Assembly: GCA_914767715.1 (NCBI GenBank)
Contig: OU612066.1
Coordinates: 32,276,283-32,340,282, forward strand
DNA: 64,000 nucleotides
DNA from: Membranipora membranacea
Taxonomy: Eukaryota > Bryozoa > Gymnolaemata > Cheilostomatida > Membraniporidae
Direction: 5' to 3'
A program made the position numbers and the translations under genes. This document shows, one piece after another, positions 18,835 through 29,761 of this stretch. The notes beneath the pieces are model-generated. The model was given only the letters and a program-made list of their open reading frames with translations, was not told the DNA's origin and searched no databases. How positions within the stretch are numbered: position 1 is the stretch's first letter; the number at the start of each line of letters is the position of its first letter.

Positions 18835-19075
18835 CTAAGGAGTAGGAGGCAGCTCAGTGCCTGCCCTCTAACAGCAGGCGTTGGAGGCCTCCGGTTCAAA
18901 TCACGCTGCAGTCTACTGACTACTGGGCCCAATTGAAGCCTCAGGTGTGCTCCGACCTGCCTGCAAACTGAGAGTATCTTGGCGTCAAATATGGCGGCCG
19001 CGCCCTTAAGGCACCTGTATTTCTCAGTCTTCGGACAGAGACAACCTATTTTAACCCACAACCCACATAGGTGCA
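18835..19075 (+). repeat. tRNA-derived SINE candidate in a kinase intron
   Basis: The head region has an A-box-like GGCAGCTCAGTGCC and a B-box-like GGTTCAAATC about 40 bp apart, as in tRNA-derived SINEs. The following 150 bp is GC-richer than its surroundings. The exact ends are unclear. Confidence 0.4.
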
Positions 19076-19235
19076 ATACAAAGCTAAGCGATGTATAAGT
19101 AAGTTACTGCGAAAATATATTTTTGATACACTCAAGAAAATAGGACAAAATATGAGCTCATCAATAGGAAGTAAATGTGATTGAAGAGGACCATAGTATC
19201 AACCGGCTATTCAAGTATAAGACATGATAACTCAC

Positions 19236-19383
19236 TGTAAGGTCTTGCATTCGGTGAGTATTTCACTATTGAAGCGGCCACGGATCAGCTTGATGGCCAC
19301 AGGGGTGGTGAGCCATTTGGCCTGGTGCACTGCGCCTTCGCCGCCTTCGGCAATCTCCTCCCCCATTACGATATCCTCTAGAT
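19236..19383 (-). CDS. Host protein kinase gene, glycine-loop exon
   Basis: The 148-bp exon encodes DLEDIVMGEEIAEGGEGAVH followed by VAIKLIRG. This gives the ATP-binding glycine loop (GEEIAEGGEGAV) and the catalytic Lys in VAIK. The exon starts with two bases of a split Asp codon and ends with two of a split Gln codon, matching its neighbours. It marks the N-terminal end of the kinase domain. Confidence 0.85.
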
Positions 19384-19501
19384 CTGAAATTTTTGAAATT
19401 TCCACACGCAATGAACAATCTCTGATATTACAGTGTATCTGGTAGTAAAACAGAAAATATGTATGATGTATAATACAATATATGGATTTGAGATGGTGTG
19501 C

Positions 19502-19577
19502 TCCTCTGATGCGTATGCCCTCTGATGCGTATGCCCTCTGATGCGTATGCCTTCTGATGCGTATGCTCCTCTGGTGC
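19502..19577. repeat. 16-bp minisatellite, about 4.5 copies
   Basis: The unit CTCTGATGCGTATGCC is repeated in tandem with few changes, just upstream of the glycine-loop exon. Confidence 0.9.
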
Positions 19578-19770
19578 GCTGCCAAAAATGTGTACAATAC
19601 TTATATCTAGTTGAGTAGTTTCAGTGGGATGTGGTTGATACTCTAGACAAGTGGAATTGGTTCCTTTGTCTTAACTTTGAAATACACAGCAATGTTGACC
19701 TGACAATGCAACACATATAATTGAGGAAGAGACATGCCACATGAACAGAATTCTGGTAGTCGACTGTAAG

Positions 19771-19916
19771 ACTTGTATGAGCTGAGACAGTGATCTGTCA
19801 ATTCGGTTCATATAAAGTACTCTCACCTTTGACGCCTTCCTTCTTTCTTTCAACAGAGCCTTCTGTAATCAATGAAAAAATCAAGTTATTATGCTTTGAA
19901 AGTGACTTATTCATGT
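19771..19916. repeat. Duplicated segment, copy 1 (partner 21162-21306)
   Basis: About 146 bp here matches 21162-21306 at roughly 92 to 95 percent by eye. Each copy contains one microexon with its splice sites. Confidence 0.8.
19827..19862 (-). CDS. Candidate 36-bp microexon, copy 1 (kinase 5' region)
   Basis: A TTACAG acceptor and a GTGAGA donor bound 36 bases. In the phase needed to join the glycine-loop exon, they encode GSVERKKEGVK with no stop. A near-identical microexon lies at 21218-21253 within a 145-bp duplicated segment. Each preserves phase, so either or both could be included. Confidence 0.55.
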
Positions 19917-20569
19917 TGGAGACCTCAGAGTACTGATGGGTTTTTTGCGTGAGGGAAAAACAGCACCAAGTATCACTGGAGAGCCACAAAAGAACAGACA
20001 AGATAAATAACTACACTACCCGACCTGCCCAAGTCCCAACGATGCTAGCATCAAACCGTAACTTCTTGATTGGATCAATCAATCAATAATGAAAGATTCA
20101 TGTTTATTTCAATCCAAGCTAGCAAACTTCCAACCATTTATGTTATCATTGGTATGACATTTCAATTATAGGGTGATCAAAACCCAGATATATATATTAC
20201 TACACAAAATTGGCATGTAAATCAATAGTTTCCTAATTCGCCACTGTCCCGCTCTTTGCTGTTTAGGCAAAAAAAACGAAATGTTAAAACTGATATAAAT
20301 GAACAAAGTAGTTTGTCCTAGTGAACACATAGGGCTTGTGAACTCACATTATACTTTCTGCATGCCATGGTCATGGGGAAGACAAGGTGGATTTTGTTAC
20401 GGTAGTAATTTGCATAACACAGCATTCTCAAGAAAGCGAACAACCCAATCTTTAAAGTATGGTGGCCCATAGTTATAACTTGTGATTAGGTTATTCAAGT
20501 GAAGATAGTTAACTCGACATGGTCAAGTTTGACATTGAGTTTGAAATTATCTCAAGTTAACAATATTCC
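19917..20569. other. Intronic DNA without recognised features
   Basis: I see no gene in this part. Near 20520-20569 weak matches to the following reverse-transcriptase fragment begin. Confidence 0.4.
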
Positions 20570-20950
20570 TTGTCGACTCCAATGTTTGTCATCAGAACTT
20601 CAGAACACAAAGCCTTTAGCCTGCAGTTATTTAACAGTTTTATTGTTCCTATTCTCATCTATTGCCTACCTATTTTGTTCACTAGTATTTATTCGCGGGA
20701 TAATAAAGCTCTGATAAAGTTTTTTAAACAGGGCGACAGACTAGGTCTCGAATTCGGGGACCTAGACTCTGTCTTATCAAAACGAACAAAGAACTTGGCC
20801 CTGCAGATAATACATGATGATAAACATTTTTTGAACAGTTTTCTACAGAAACTCTCCTCAGGCAGATATCTAAGCCTTAAATACAGAACTGCCTGGGGTA
20901 AAGACTCCTTCCTCAGACATTTGATTTTAATATTACAAGATATTTTTTAA
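20570..20950 (+). pseudogene. Non-LTR retrotransposon ORF2, C-terminal fragment
   Basis: The frame encodes the region after the reverse-transcriptase core: FNSFIVPILIYCLPILF, then RTKNLALQIIHDDKHFLNSF and SGRYLSLKYRTAWGKDSFL, ending at a stop at 20950. The same motifs recur at 37860-38177, so the two belong to one family. The element is 5'-truncated and lies between the two copies of the duplicated microexon. Confidence 0.7.
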
Positions 20951-21161
20951 TCCGCTAGTAGCCAGACTTTACTCATTTTTTATATTTCCTTTTGTTATTC
21001 CCTACTCATGCAACAGTATAATCACTCAATCTTGCAGCATACCGAATGCTTGTGACAAAATAACCCAATCAACCAGTATAGAGAGTTGCCCTCTCGTTGA
21101 GCTACGTCAATCACGAAAAAACAACTCATAAAATTTGCACTTAAAACAATACCAAATGGAA

Positions 21162-21306
21162 ACTTGTATGAGCTGAGACAGTGATCGGTCAATTCGGTTC
21201 AAATAAAGTACTCTCACCTTCGACGTCTTCCTCCTTTCTTTTAACAGAGCCTTCTATAATCGATGAAAAAATTAAGTTATTATGCTTTGAAAATGACTTA
21301 TTCATG
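21162..21306. repeat. Duplicated segment, copy 2 (partner 19771-19916)
   Basis: This is the second copy of the microexon-bearing segment in the same orientation, about 1.4 kb from the first. Confidence 0.8.
21218..21253 (-). CDS. Candidate 36-bp microexon, copy 2
   Basis: Same splice borders and phase as copy 1. It encodes GSVKRKEEDVE, so the charge pattern differs while the length is kept. Confidence 0.5.
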
Positions 21307-22610
21307 ATCGGGATCTAAAAGATTGTATCAGTTGAGGAAACACCAAGAAATGATTTACCAGTGCATACATATAGCACAACATCTTAGTATCATCTACTTG
21401 TGGAGATATGTTATCAGTACAAATCTTTGGGTTAGTACCTGCATATAGCTAAAAATCTGGCAGCTTTTACATTATGCAATCATTGACGTCCCGGTAACAA
21501 CATTCAAAAACTCAGGCAAGCTGCTTGACAAAAGTTTACTAGGGTCAGCTTTATTACGATTCTGAACGTGTGGACCAATCAAAGATGAGTTTGGAGTCCA
21601 GCAACCGTACATGATTAGCTTTTCGCTTGCTCAGGGTCAGATATGTACCCCTATATGTATATCAGCGCAAAAGACATGAATTAATTATGGAGACTTCAAA
21701 GCAAGCACTGATATAGCTTTCGAAAATACCCGGCTCCTACACTAGTGAGTGTAGTCTTCCTTCTCATACCTGCATCATTTTCCAAGACCAAATTAAACAA
21801 GACAGAGCCAAAGTTTTAACACCAGAATTTGATATCAAACCTTTTTGTCTTTTTTTCTCCCTTTCGATCCAGCGACTCACTACCGAACGACTCTCTACCG
21901 AACGAATCTTTGACTCACTGCCTCCCTGCATACATAAACTTTCATTAATCACACTGCCATAACTGTGTGGAGTGGATTGTGCAAACATTTACAGCCAAAA
22001 CAACTAAAAACACTTAAAGAAACTACTAAGTTCCGCAGTAATGCATAAATGAGTAGTAAATAATGTGCTAGGCAGCATCAGCTTTGTGCATGACACTGTG
22101 TTGCTGACTCTTAGCTGACTAGCACCCCAGTTTAGGGGAGGTTCCATGACTTTGCTGTAATAATAATAGAGCACAGGCTAAATATAACAGGTAACTGTTT
22201 GGTTCTGTGTGATCTTTTTCCCTATACATAAGGTGCAGTCGGCTATTAATCAATGGGAACTTGTTTGAAACCCTGGTTGCCCTTTAATCATCCGCAAGTC
22301 ATGTATATCATCTCCACAAAAAGTATAGTAAGATGGTAGGAAATAGGGAATTATGGCGAAGGCTTTGTTAGTATTGAACCTAGTTAAAGTATGATTTCAT
22401 GTTATTGACATTCACACTAGTTCATTGTTACACATCAAGAGGTCATCTAGGGGCTGGTCCAAGTTTATTGCATGCCAAAAAATAATTTCTTACTGAAGCA
22501 GCAGCAGCACAAGCCCCATTGCTATAAAGATTAGGATTATCATTAATTGAAAATAGAGACAGAACAAAGACTCAACAATAAACCATATACAGACAGCTAA
22601 AGTGAGACAC
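21307..22610. other. Intronic DNA without firm features
   Basis: There is one possible coding patch near 21836-21927 on the minus strand (GGSESKIRSVES...), but its phase does not fit the neighbouring exons. Nothing else is supported. Confidence 0.35.
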
Positions 22611-23361
22611 TTAAAGAGGAACTTAACTTGAAATCCATATTTGCCCAAATTTGCCCAAATGTTCACAGTCATATAGAGTGTCATGTTCCAACTTTGGTCA
22701 TGTGTGAAATTTCCCGCCTAGTGACATCACTCACCTCATACCTAGCAATTCATCAGAGCTGTGACATCACTCACCTGATCCTCATAGTATTGATTGTATC
22801 ATGTGAATGATTCATAGATATTCATATAATATTTTCTCAGTAAATATAGTATGTTTTATTTTGATTAAAAAACTCTGCCATAATAGTGAGTATTTTAAAT
22901 ATAATTAAACTAATAATTACTGAAATATCTCAATAATAATACTATTTTGAATTTTGGTGGGCGGAGCTTGGAGTATGAATACTAAGCAGATTTAGTATGT
23001 GAACTGTTTAGATGAGCAATAGAATGCATACTGACTCATGCTGGGGATATAATGCCCATTAAATTAGTGTGTGCGGTGAGCCATAAATAAATTGCCATAC
23101 TGCTGCGAAATTATACTGCCTGCTTTGAATGAGACAGTACATATGCACCAGCAATATTTACTATCTTTGTACTGGAGTTGTCTGCTTTTTCCAATGATGT
23201 CACTAATTATTGCTAATTTTAATTCTCCCAAAAAGAAGCTTTACATTGCACGGATTGAATTTTAATTTTCATAACATTCCTCCCCCATGTCCTAAGTATA
23301 GTGTGCAGTAAAATGAAGGTCCAAGGTTGATGCGTTCAATCTATGTTAAGTTCCTCTTTAA
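22611..23361. mobile_element. TTAA-flanked miniature inverted-repeat element
   Basis: The ends TTAAAGAGGAACTTAAC (22611-22627) and its exact reverse complement (23345-23361) bound 751 bp with no coding content. TTAA at both edges suggests a TTAA-type duplication, as in Kolobok or piggyBac relatives. Inside, GTGACATCACTCACCT occurs twice near 22720-22775. Confidence 0.65.
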
Positions 23362-23957
23362 TTGTGGGTGACGTTACGACATGGGATTGTGTAGTAGCAA
23401 TGAAGCTATCATTGATGTGCAGTCTACAACCCATATTTTTGTTGATAACCATTTTTATCAGATTTTGAGTTTGAAAATTGATTTACGTTCAGCAGCATCC
23501 TGCTATCAATTTGGTATCGTTTTTCTCTACAAAAAAGTTTAAGGCGAGAATAATAACAAACTTTTCGCAGCAAGCTGTTTAATCTCGCTTAAAATCAAAT
23601 CAGATCTAAACTGATCAAGTTAAAAACCTGGTATGTGGTCTGTAAGTTAATTGTAGCACCAATGGGACTACACTGTTCAATATCGTAAAGTCTCGCATAA
23701 TTAATTGCCACAGTGCCTCAGCACTAATGTTCCATATGGTGTCCTGTCTAGGTTTATTATTAAGTCTATGGGATAGAATGATCAATGTCAGCGATCAACG
23801 CATTGTCACAGTCACAGTTAGGATCAAATCACTTGGGAGTGTGAAAATGAGAATTTACAGATTTCTACGAAGAAGAATCACTTTTGCTGTGATTGAATAG
23901 GATGGATGTAAAAATAAGCATTACAATTTAATTCCATAATGGCATCATGCCACTTAC

Positions 23958-23988
23958 CTTTTTCGCTTTCTTGACTTTGTCTTTGTAC
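23958..23988 (-). CDS. Candidate 31-bp exon, lysine-rich
   Basis: A TCTCAAG acceptor and a GTAAGT donor bound 31 bases. Joined to the exon ending at 25543 they complete an Arg codon and encode YKDKVKKAKK, ending in phase 0. The fit of phase supports it; the size makes it uncertain. Confidence 0.4.
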
Positions 23989-25542
23989 CTTGAGAAAATG
24001 CCCAATACACACTTGTAAACTTAATAAAACCAAAGCAACAGCATTTCAAAATATTTGGGAGCCAACTTGGAAGAGTGCTAAGGATTTGCATCAGGGGATA
24101 GAAAAGTGTAACCTTGAAATAAGTGTGGAAGTTTGAACAGAGCAATAGAAAAGCCCTTAAAAATACACACCTATTTGTGCTGCCAGTCAGCCATTTGGTT
24201 CTGAAATGAAATGAACCCTATTGCTATGGTAAACCTAAATCTACGTTCTCTGAGAGAGTTTAACACTAATATAAAAACATACCTTGTTTGTTGTCTTTAT
24301 TTTTCTCCCTTGCATCCTTTTGGGAATGAACTACAGTCTATAAAATCAAAATGGAGAATTGATGATGTACCTTACAGCTTATGGCAGGATTATTGGTGAA
24401 AGATAGTTAAAACATAGAACTCACCAACATTCTTAAGCTGTTTTGATGTGATAGTAATGTTGCAAGTAGACCCTGCTGACATCACTTCAAAAAGGCTTGA
24501 AACTCAATAATGTTAACAAGTTTATCTGGTTTAGCAACAAAATATTCACCACCTGAAACCATCTAATCTACATCTACTTCTACATGCTCAACTACTACCG
24601 CTAGTTAGCGCAAGAGATTTGTGTACATGCTGTACCATGTTAACGAGCACAGAAGAATAGTAGAGATACTTGATGCCAAAAAATACATACACACCACTAA
24701 TTGTCGGTAAAACTATATTATTCCTTGACCATCCTGTTGTTCACTAGTTGTTTTGCATGTAATATGAGCAAAACTAGCTCTCGAAATTGCGTTTCAATGT
24801 AGGTTCTAAGATGTGAATGATATTTTTCACCCTTGTGATATGATAGTGAGATGATGGATATAACATCAAAATGCTCTAGGCCTCATCATTATCAATGATT
24901 GCAGATGATCAAAAATCAAAATTGCACACTTTTGATTTTCAAAATGCATTTATTGCATGTTGAATGTTCCTGAGCAATTGTGAATTTGTCCAATTTCTAC
25001 GTATTATTTTTACAAAGTGGTGTGTACAGTATTAATAGACATCCTTTATCTAAGGCGTTATCCCAATACAACCCATGTCACTTCATATCCGTTTCCAAGG
25101 AGTAACAGGTTACTCCTTGCAGTTACTTACAGGAACCACAGTATCGGAATTCACTCTGTTGCTACGAGGAATAACAGATAGATGGAAAATCCAATGCAAA
25201 TCAACTGGTAGTTATAGTAGAGGCTGTTGAAAGCAATATTTATGCATGAGAAAAGTATCAAATGACAATATATTAGTTTGAGTAGGTTTTTCCTCGTGGT
25301 CTTCAGTTCGGTGTTATAAAGTGATCATCAAATTTCCGAATTTGTAATTGGTCCATCAATTCAAGCAGTATGTGATCGTCTTGGTCTGTTATTGAGTTGG
25401 ATTTTGAAAAATGCATAAACATCAATGAATGAGACCTACTAGGTACGTGTGCAATGTTATAATTAAAAAGCATAAAAATTTTATCCAACTAGCTTCCACT
25501 ATATATGATAATTTTTTTAGATGAAAAATATTACCAACTAAC
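23989..25542. other. Intronic DNA without recognised features
   Basis: No exon or element I can support. Confidence 0.35.
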
Positions 25543-25603
25543 CTCTTTGTGCTATCACTATCACTCAAGATAACATCCGAACAGTCAATATCGCCATTTT
25601 CGT
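25543..25603 (-). CDS. Host gene exon, acidic (candidate 5' part of kinase gene)
   Basis: The 61-bp exon has an AATTCAG acceptor and a GTTAGT donor. It encodes DENGDIDCSDVILSDSDS followed by TKR. Its first two bases complete the codon left by the exon at 25810. It is rich in Asp/Ser, like a phospho-regulated linker. Confidence 0.6.
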
Positions 25604-25809
25604 CTGAATTTAAAGTAGTAGTGAAGCTAAGACATAGCACCATATACGAGAGCCAACAGTGACAAGAATTGCAGTTATTATATATAAACATTGATGAAAA
25701 AATTAGACAAGGTATTCAAAAATAGTAAGCTTATAACATCTAATAAAATAAATAGTCAATAAAATGTCGTTTTGATAACCAACTGATTAAAAATATAAAA
25801 TTTGCTTAC

Positions 25810-25957
25810 CTGATCTGAAATAAAGCTTCTGCTTCAATGCCGAATCTGGCAGTAGTTGTGGTCCAGATGGTCCCCCCAACAATCGACCAGAAACTGTGTT
25901 TGCCTTCTTAAAACAGTCCACCATTAGCGCACCAAAGGTGCTGCTTCTTGGTGTAAT
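25810..25957 (-). CDS. Host gene exon, unknown domain (candidate 5' part of kinase gene)
   Basis: A 148-bp exon with a TTTATAG acceptor and a GTAAGC donor, open in one frame: ITPRSSTFGALMVDCF and then GRLLGGPSGPQLLPD. It follows the 26161 exon in phase 0 and leaves one base for the 25543 exon. I do not recognise the domain. All exons in this chain are on the same strand as the kinase exons, so they could be its N-terminal part or a neighbouring gene. Confidence 0.6.
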
Positions 25958-26160
25958 CTATAAATGGGACAGAAAGAAGACAATTTTTTAGCACTTAGTC
26001 ACAGCCGACCCTTTGAACATGACAAGATATTGGTAAACTACCATCTCATATAAGGGTGTGCTCAATAATGGCCATTGATTGCTTCACATGGCACACTGGC
26101 AAGATCTCCATCACAAACACCACTAATTCCATCAATAGGGAAATATGAACAACCACTTAC

Positions 26161-26238
26161 TGTATGTACGGACAGCTCGTCTATCAGGAGCTTTGCCCCA
26201 CACTTCTGCTGAAAGCTCACTGTAAAGCGGCTGATATC
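26161..26238 (-). CDS. Host gene exon, unknown domain
   Basis: A 78-bp exon (26 codons, phase 0 both ends) with a GTTTTAG acceptor and a GTAAGTGG donor, encoding DISRFTVSFQQKCGAKLLID and the end of a beta-like segment. It joins the 26545 and 25810 exons without a stop. Confidence 0.6.
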
Positions 26239-26544
26239 CTAAAACAAATTACAAAGACCAGAGATGACAAGCACAATAGTAACGAAATGAGGTAGATATG
26301 GAGAAGAATATTATATCAGATATCTCCTGCAAGCTAAGAGCACTTGAAAAATTTGCCCTCAAGGTGGACATATTCTCAAAGTTCTCACTTTCAAATCACT
26401 TTGATAAAATTTTAGCTACTTCTTCTTTGTTGATTACACAGAAAAAGGATTTGACAATTTGACAAGCAGGAACCCGCCTTTGGATTTCCGGTTATGTAAT
26501 AGCCAGTATTAGTTTTATCGACATTGGAAAGAAAACAAACTAAC

Positions 26545-26589
26545 CACTTTCTTGGCCTTTGGTTCTTCCCTTGCATCTGCCAACATCAC
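26545..26589 (-). CDS. Host gene exon, short
   Basis: A 45-bp exon (15 codons) encoding VMLADAREEPKAKKV, with a TTTTTAG acceptor and a GTTAGT donor. It joins the 26161 exon in phase 0. The start of the gene lies further up and was not located. Confidence 0.5.
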
Positions 26590-27331
26590 CTAAAAATGAC
26601 AGTCACACTGGTTCATATGACAATATCCTCAGCAAACACATTTTTGTTCAGCATGATACAGTATTTTAATGGATAAGTTGTTTATTATTTCTACATTTCC
26701 GGTATGGCCGGTATCCTACGTTTAAAGCCTAACTACTCACATGGTTTTTGGGTAAACATGCACAAATCCCACACTTATAACCGTCTTGTGGTGCTTTGTA
26801 TTCGGTGCAACCTGTGCACCGGCCCCGCTCGCGATTCCATTGATCTTTCATCTGTCAAATATAAATTCAGACGCATGTATGTAAACTATAAAGTAGGCTT
26901 ACAAAACATAAAAGCATTGAAGCATGACGGATGTGACATTCTTTTACACATAGTAGTAATTGAAATGTGATTCCACCAACCAAGGCTTTCTGCTGAAACA
27001 CGCCTTCATAGTTAGTGAATGTTATTCTTCGCATTAATCTAATTTAGTAATTATTTTCTTCGAGTGAGAACATTTGAAACTTTGAAAAAGGTGGCTTGCA
27101 AATCTGGACTTGATTCTGGGAACTAGCGCTTGTCACTGGCTACGCTGTAACACAATGACTAGCTTACATGTGCGGTGGTATTCCACCAGCTACTATACTC
27201 AAGCTCATATATAATTTACCTGCAAATTTACCTGCGATATTCCTAGTCTCTAGCACCAGCTTAGATAGCTGTGACTTTAGTAACCGGATTTTCAAAATCA
27301 GTTTATCGTTCCGGGTCAAAATGTCAGTATT
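26590..27331. other. Region without recognised genes
   Basis: Short frames here (for example 26704-26970 on the plus strand) show no family features. Confidence 0.35.
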
Positions 27332-28115
27332 TCATGGGAACAGAACAGCTAATGCTAGGAGGTTTGAGGAGCAGGTGATCAATGGCAAGGAATTCCATTC
27401 CTTTGCAGTTCGCATAAAGAATGAGCGGCGATGGTGATCAGTGTTGGACTGGTGGATGAAGTATTGCTCAGGGTGTCTGCGCACAGATGTATGGGTGGCA
27501 CGGCTGATGTATTTGCCGAGTACAGTAGGGTTGTAGTGATGGTACTTGCTGAAGATTTTCAAGCGTTGTTCTTGTCTACGCTGAGAGAGTTGATATATTC
27601 AGCTTGTGGAGGAGTCCTGTAGTGATGGTAGAATGGTCAGTCCTCCAGATTCCGCATATCATTCTTGCAGCCTGTCTCTGCACAGCTTCAAGCTGGTTGG
27701 TGTTGGTGGTTGTGGCAGAGTCCCAGGTACAGGATGAATATTCTAGCACTGGGCGGAAGTGATGTTGGTAAGCAGCTTGCTTCACATCTTGTTATTTGGT
27801 GAATACATTACGGCGAATGAAACCCAGTGTCGAGTCAGCCTTGGCTGTGATCTTGTTGAGGTGAGGGCGCCAAGTAAGTTTCGGGTCCATTGTAATACCC
27901 AGGTACTTGATTGTGTCAGCACGTGGTATTTGTGTGCCATGAAGATGAAATGGCTGGTTGTCAGGTTGGCGTTTGCGGGAGAAAGTGATGTGCTGGCACT
28001 TACTCGGATGGAACTCCATGGCCCAGGTTGACTCCCAGGCTTCTAGTTGTCCGAGGTCTTGCTGGAGGATGTTGTGCTGGTCAGTTGTGCTGTAGACTAT
28101 GGTGTCATCAGCAGT
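27332..28115 (-). pseudogene. Non-LTR retrotransposon reverse transcriptase, C-terminal fragment
   Basis: The minus strand reads, in three frames split by lesions, from the ADDT catalytic box (near 28110) through CQHITFSRKR and IKYLGITMDPKLTW to the post-RT region with RPVLEYSSCTWDS and WNSLPL near 27340. These are the landmarks of jockey/CR1-type ORF2 proteins. It is 5'-truncated at the catalytic box. The frames change near 27790 and 27570. Confidence 0.85.
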
Positions 28116-28920
28116 TGATCATACAGAAGGTATCCGGGCTATTACTACAATTTCTAGCCAATGTGCTCTGATTGGTTGGGTCATAACCCTACTTACACAT
28201 TGGCAATACAATCTAGCTCATTCTAAACTGACATAAACAAGGTTACTCGCCTGCTACCTGTCCTATGCCTACGGTACTTTTATCTAGCTAGAAATCATAT
28301 CGTATCCTTTCCATTATTATTAACCAGCTCACTCTAAACAGACCTAAATCAAAGTTACACACAACTCTCACCTGGCCTTACTGACAGAAATACTCGGCTT
28401 ATATCTGTCTGGTAGTTATTATTGACATCACAGCCTCTCTTCAGCATAAGGCTAAGTTGCACAGCAGTGACTGAGTGAGTGAGTGTAACTCTACCTGTTG
28501 TAGTAGGCTTTCTTATAAACATGAGACCTGGCTGGTCAAGCATTGACATGCTTACAACAATTCTGGTGTTTCAAATAGCAGCTGAAGAATCAATATTGTT
28601 TCAAAGCAATACACATATAACTTAGGCTAATTTATTGATCTGAAAATTGAAGAACTTTGACTGACTGCCTTGTTGTCTACTTTAATGTCTCTCACTCAGT
28701 TCATGGTTTGTCCTTGACCTTGAGAAAAGTAAAGCCTCGAAAAAATGGAGAAAACCCAATTATTTCGATATAGCACAATGGGGTTGCAGGAAACTCATCT
28801 ACAACTGGACTTCCCAGCCAAAAATATTTGCTAACTCTGTGATTAACTTTTTTCTTCTGGAATTACCTGGTCAAAAATGGACAATAGTGCCTCAATGAAC
28901 CAACAACTGGGAATCCCACT
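28116..28920. other. Region without recognised genes
   Basis: I see nothing I can support here. Confidence 0.35.
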
Positions 28921-28943
28921 GTGTTATTTATACGATGGCGGGT

Positions 28944-29027
28944 ATCGTCAGACGGTATATGCCATAAAAATATTTTTTTGGAATTTCCAGAAAATTTTTT
29001 TGTTAGTGGCATATCTCGTCAGACGAT
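28944..29027. repeat. Imperfect 21-bp inverted repeat (hairpin)
   Basis: The arms 28944-28964 and 29007-29027 (ATCGTC.GACG..ATATGCCA) pair with three mismatches across a 42-bp AT-rich spacer. Similar CGTC words follow near 29088. This may be a small foldback element. Confidence 0.55.
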
Positions 29028-29269
29028 AGCCGCCAGATGGATTTTGATAGTAAAAACCCAGGTTATATACATTATTGTGGCGGGCATCGTCAACCGTAGG
29101 TATCGGAAGTATCCACCACTCCACACCATACTGCACCACACACCACACCACACCACACCCAGTTTCGGTCAAAGCAACATCAAGACCAGGAAAAAGGAAA
29201 TCAAGTGAGGATGTTTACTCTAGTATCCTGGAGCAAGCCTGCGGGTAACTTAAACAGCTAGGTGAAAAC

Positions 29270-29545
29270 ATGATTCAACAGAAGAAGCTATCACAACCAG
29301 CTGAGCAGGATGACTGCCTCATTTATGCGATGCATATTGCTGAAAATCTGTGTCAAATAAAGGAACCCCGAAACAGGGCATTATGTAAACTGAAAATTGG
29401 GAAAGTGTTATTTCAAGCTCAATTTTGTCCTGCTCAGCAACCTAATACCCCTTCCTTCATCGCACCATCACAGGCTTATCAGCCACCAGCTGCTACTTCA
29501 AGGTTCCTTCCCCCTTTTTACCATGATATGGACATTGGTTTTTAA
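29270..29545 (+). CDS. BESS-motif-like C-terminal exon (low confidence)
   Basis: The frame encodes 91 residues. CLIYAMHIAENLCQIKEPRN and ALCKLKIGKVLFQAQF resemble the BESS dimerisation motif found at the end of MADF/Myb-type DNA-binding proteins, in host genes and in DNA transposons. A proline-rich tail ends at LPPFYHDMDIGF. The last codons and the following 3' region recur at 31815-32069. No upstream DNA-binding domain is visible here. Confidence 0.35.
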   Translation: MIQQKKLSQPAEQDDCLIYAMHIAENLCQIKEPRNRALCKLKIGKVLFQAQFCPAQQPNTPSFIAPSQAYQPPAATSRFLPPFYHDMDIGF

Positions 29546-29761
29546 ATACTAAGCGTTTGCTCTTATATTATTTTCAGCAACCTGAATATGTAATAAAGCT
29601 AGCCTAGCTGTATATTTTTAGCACAATATGTAGATTTACAACGACAATCACAACAAAGTTCTAGCCAGAACAGGCTCCTCTTCTCAGTTGATTATACTTG
29701 TCACTACTTATGATACAATAACTAACATACATTATTTACATATGTTTGCTAACCATAGAAG
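29512..29761 (+). repeat. 250-bp direct repeat, copy 1
   Basis: This matches 31820-32069 with few changes, including TACCATGATATGGACATTG at the start and CAACAAAGTTCTAGCCAGAA in the middle. Confidence 0.85.

Noticed and set aside
19502-19577. CRISPR-like array
   Set aside because: Units are directly adjacent without spacers, and the genome is eukaryotic; it is a minisatellite.
21836-21927. Exon-like patch (GGSESKIRSVES) upstream of the duplicated microexon
   Set aside because: The acceptor is good but the donor is weak and its phase does not match the microexons.
28924-29208. Plus-strand frame of 95 residues
   Set aside because: It covers the hairpin at 28944-29027 and a CACAC-rich stretch, so it is not a credible gene.
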